This document shows positions 63,946-64,000 of a stretch of DNA of 64,000 nucleotides, piece after piece. The first letter of the stretch is position 1; each line of letters starts with the position of its first letter. The stretch comes from Chryseobacterium lathyri (GTDB taxonomy: Bacteria; Bacteroidota; Bacteroidia; Flavobacteriales; Weeksellaceae): NCBI RefSeq assembly GCF_003290185.1, contig NZ_QNFY01000008.1, forward strand, positions 210,223-274,222, in the 5' to 3' direction. The notes below the pieces were generated by a model. It did not search any database, was not told where the DNA came from, and worked only from the letters and a program-made list of their open reading frames with translations. Made by a program: the position numbers and the translations under genes.

Positions 63946-64000
63946 ATGAAAAAAATACTTAATTTCTTAAATCCTACAAAAATATTATCAATATTTATAT
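63946..64000 (+). CDS. Start of a further gene (partial)
   Basis: ATG at 63946 reads MKKILNFLNPTKILSIFI to the window edge. It lies 12 bases after the orphan tip, where an immunity gene would be expected. Only 18 codons are visible. Confidence 0.4.
   Translation, partial: MKKILNFLNPTKILSIFI

Overview
The window looks like a chromosome segment of a Flavobacteriia species, most probably a Chryseobacterium. The reasons are low G+C, promoter-like motifs of the Bacteroidota type (TANNTTTG at -7 with a TTG/TTTG about 19-21 bases upstream), several proteins ending in type IX secretion (T9SS) sorting domains, many SusC/TonB-type barrels, and a secreted protein whose mature part I recognise as the protein-glutaminase of Chryseobacterium proteolyticum. 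No rRNA, tRNA or CRISPR array was seen.

Layout. 1-7.6 kb (minus strand): 5' end of a lipid-kinase-like gene, a DUF3298-type lipoprotein, two DUF3857/transglutaminase-like proteins (one lacking the catalytic Cys), a DUF5684-type membrane protein and gyrB. 7.8-10.7 kb (plus): cydAB and a ClbS/DfsB-like gene, closed by a bidirectional terminator shared with lysS. 10.7-14.4 kb (minus): lysS, a 106-bp tandem repeat, rlmF, a lipoprotein cytochrome c and a small lipoprotein. 14.4-19.0 kb (plus): a strikingly AT-rich island with a 75-residue secreted peptide carrying a poly-Thr tail, an internal terminator-like hairpin, then three overlapping or tightly packed genes: an SdpA/DUF5819-like protein, an HTTM/SdpB-like membrane protein and an outer-membrane barrel. 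This resembles the Bacillus sporulation-delaying-peptide maturation logic and is my best candidate for an undescribed system.

19.9-27.8 kb: a complete trp operon (trpL leader peptide with three Trp codons and an intrinsic terminator, then trpE-G-D-C-F, two extra coding segments, trpB, trpA). One extra segment, GNAT-like, is fused in frame to trpB. Then come lipB, a serine hydrolase, the protein-glutaminase precursor (30.2 kb) with a small lipoprotein after it, an SDR, and a nitroreductase-ohrR-ohr operon whose promoter is embedded in a perfect 24-bp palindrome. 34.2-36.2 kb holds NERD, YdcF-like and exported deformylase-like genes.

36.5-47.5 kb is an iron/heme region: chaN-like, then hmuS, a methyltransferase, hmuV, hmuU, hmuT, hmuY and a TonB-dependent receptor on the minus strand. 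Divergently, there are two T9SS cargo genes, one being a HmuY-like domain joined to a T9SS tail. Both plus-strand genes share the same promoter architecture flanked by TATTTAGAAT/ATTCTAAATA arms, probably Fur sites.

47.7-52.3 kb: small metabolic and unknown genes (ABM monooxygenase, TSUP transporter with an Rrf2 regulator, DUF4268, DUF2314-ankyrin). 52.5-64 kb is a polymorphic-toxin locus: a T9SS beta-propeller protein, a 1205-residue SpvB/DUF5977-like protein and a 1163-residue RHS protein ending in a HExxHxxGxxH metalloprotease tip. It is followed by an overlapping lipoprotein (candidate immunity), then further lipoproteins and displaced toxin-tip fragments up to the window edge.
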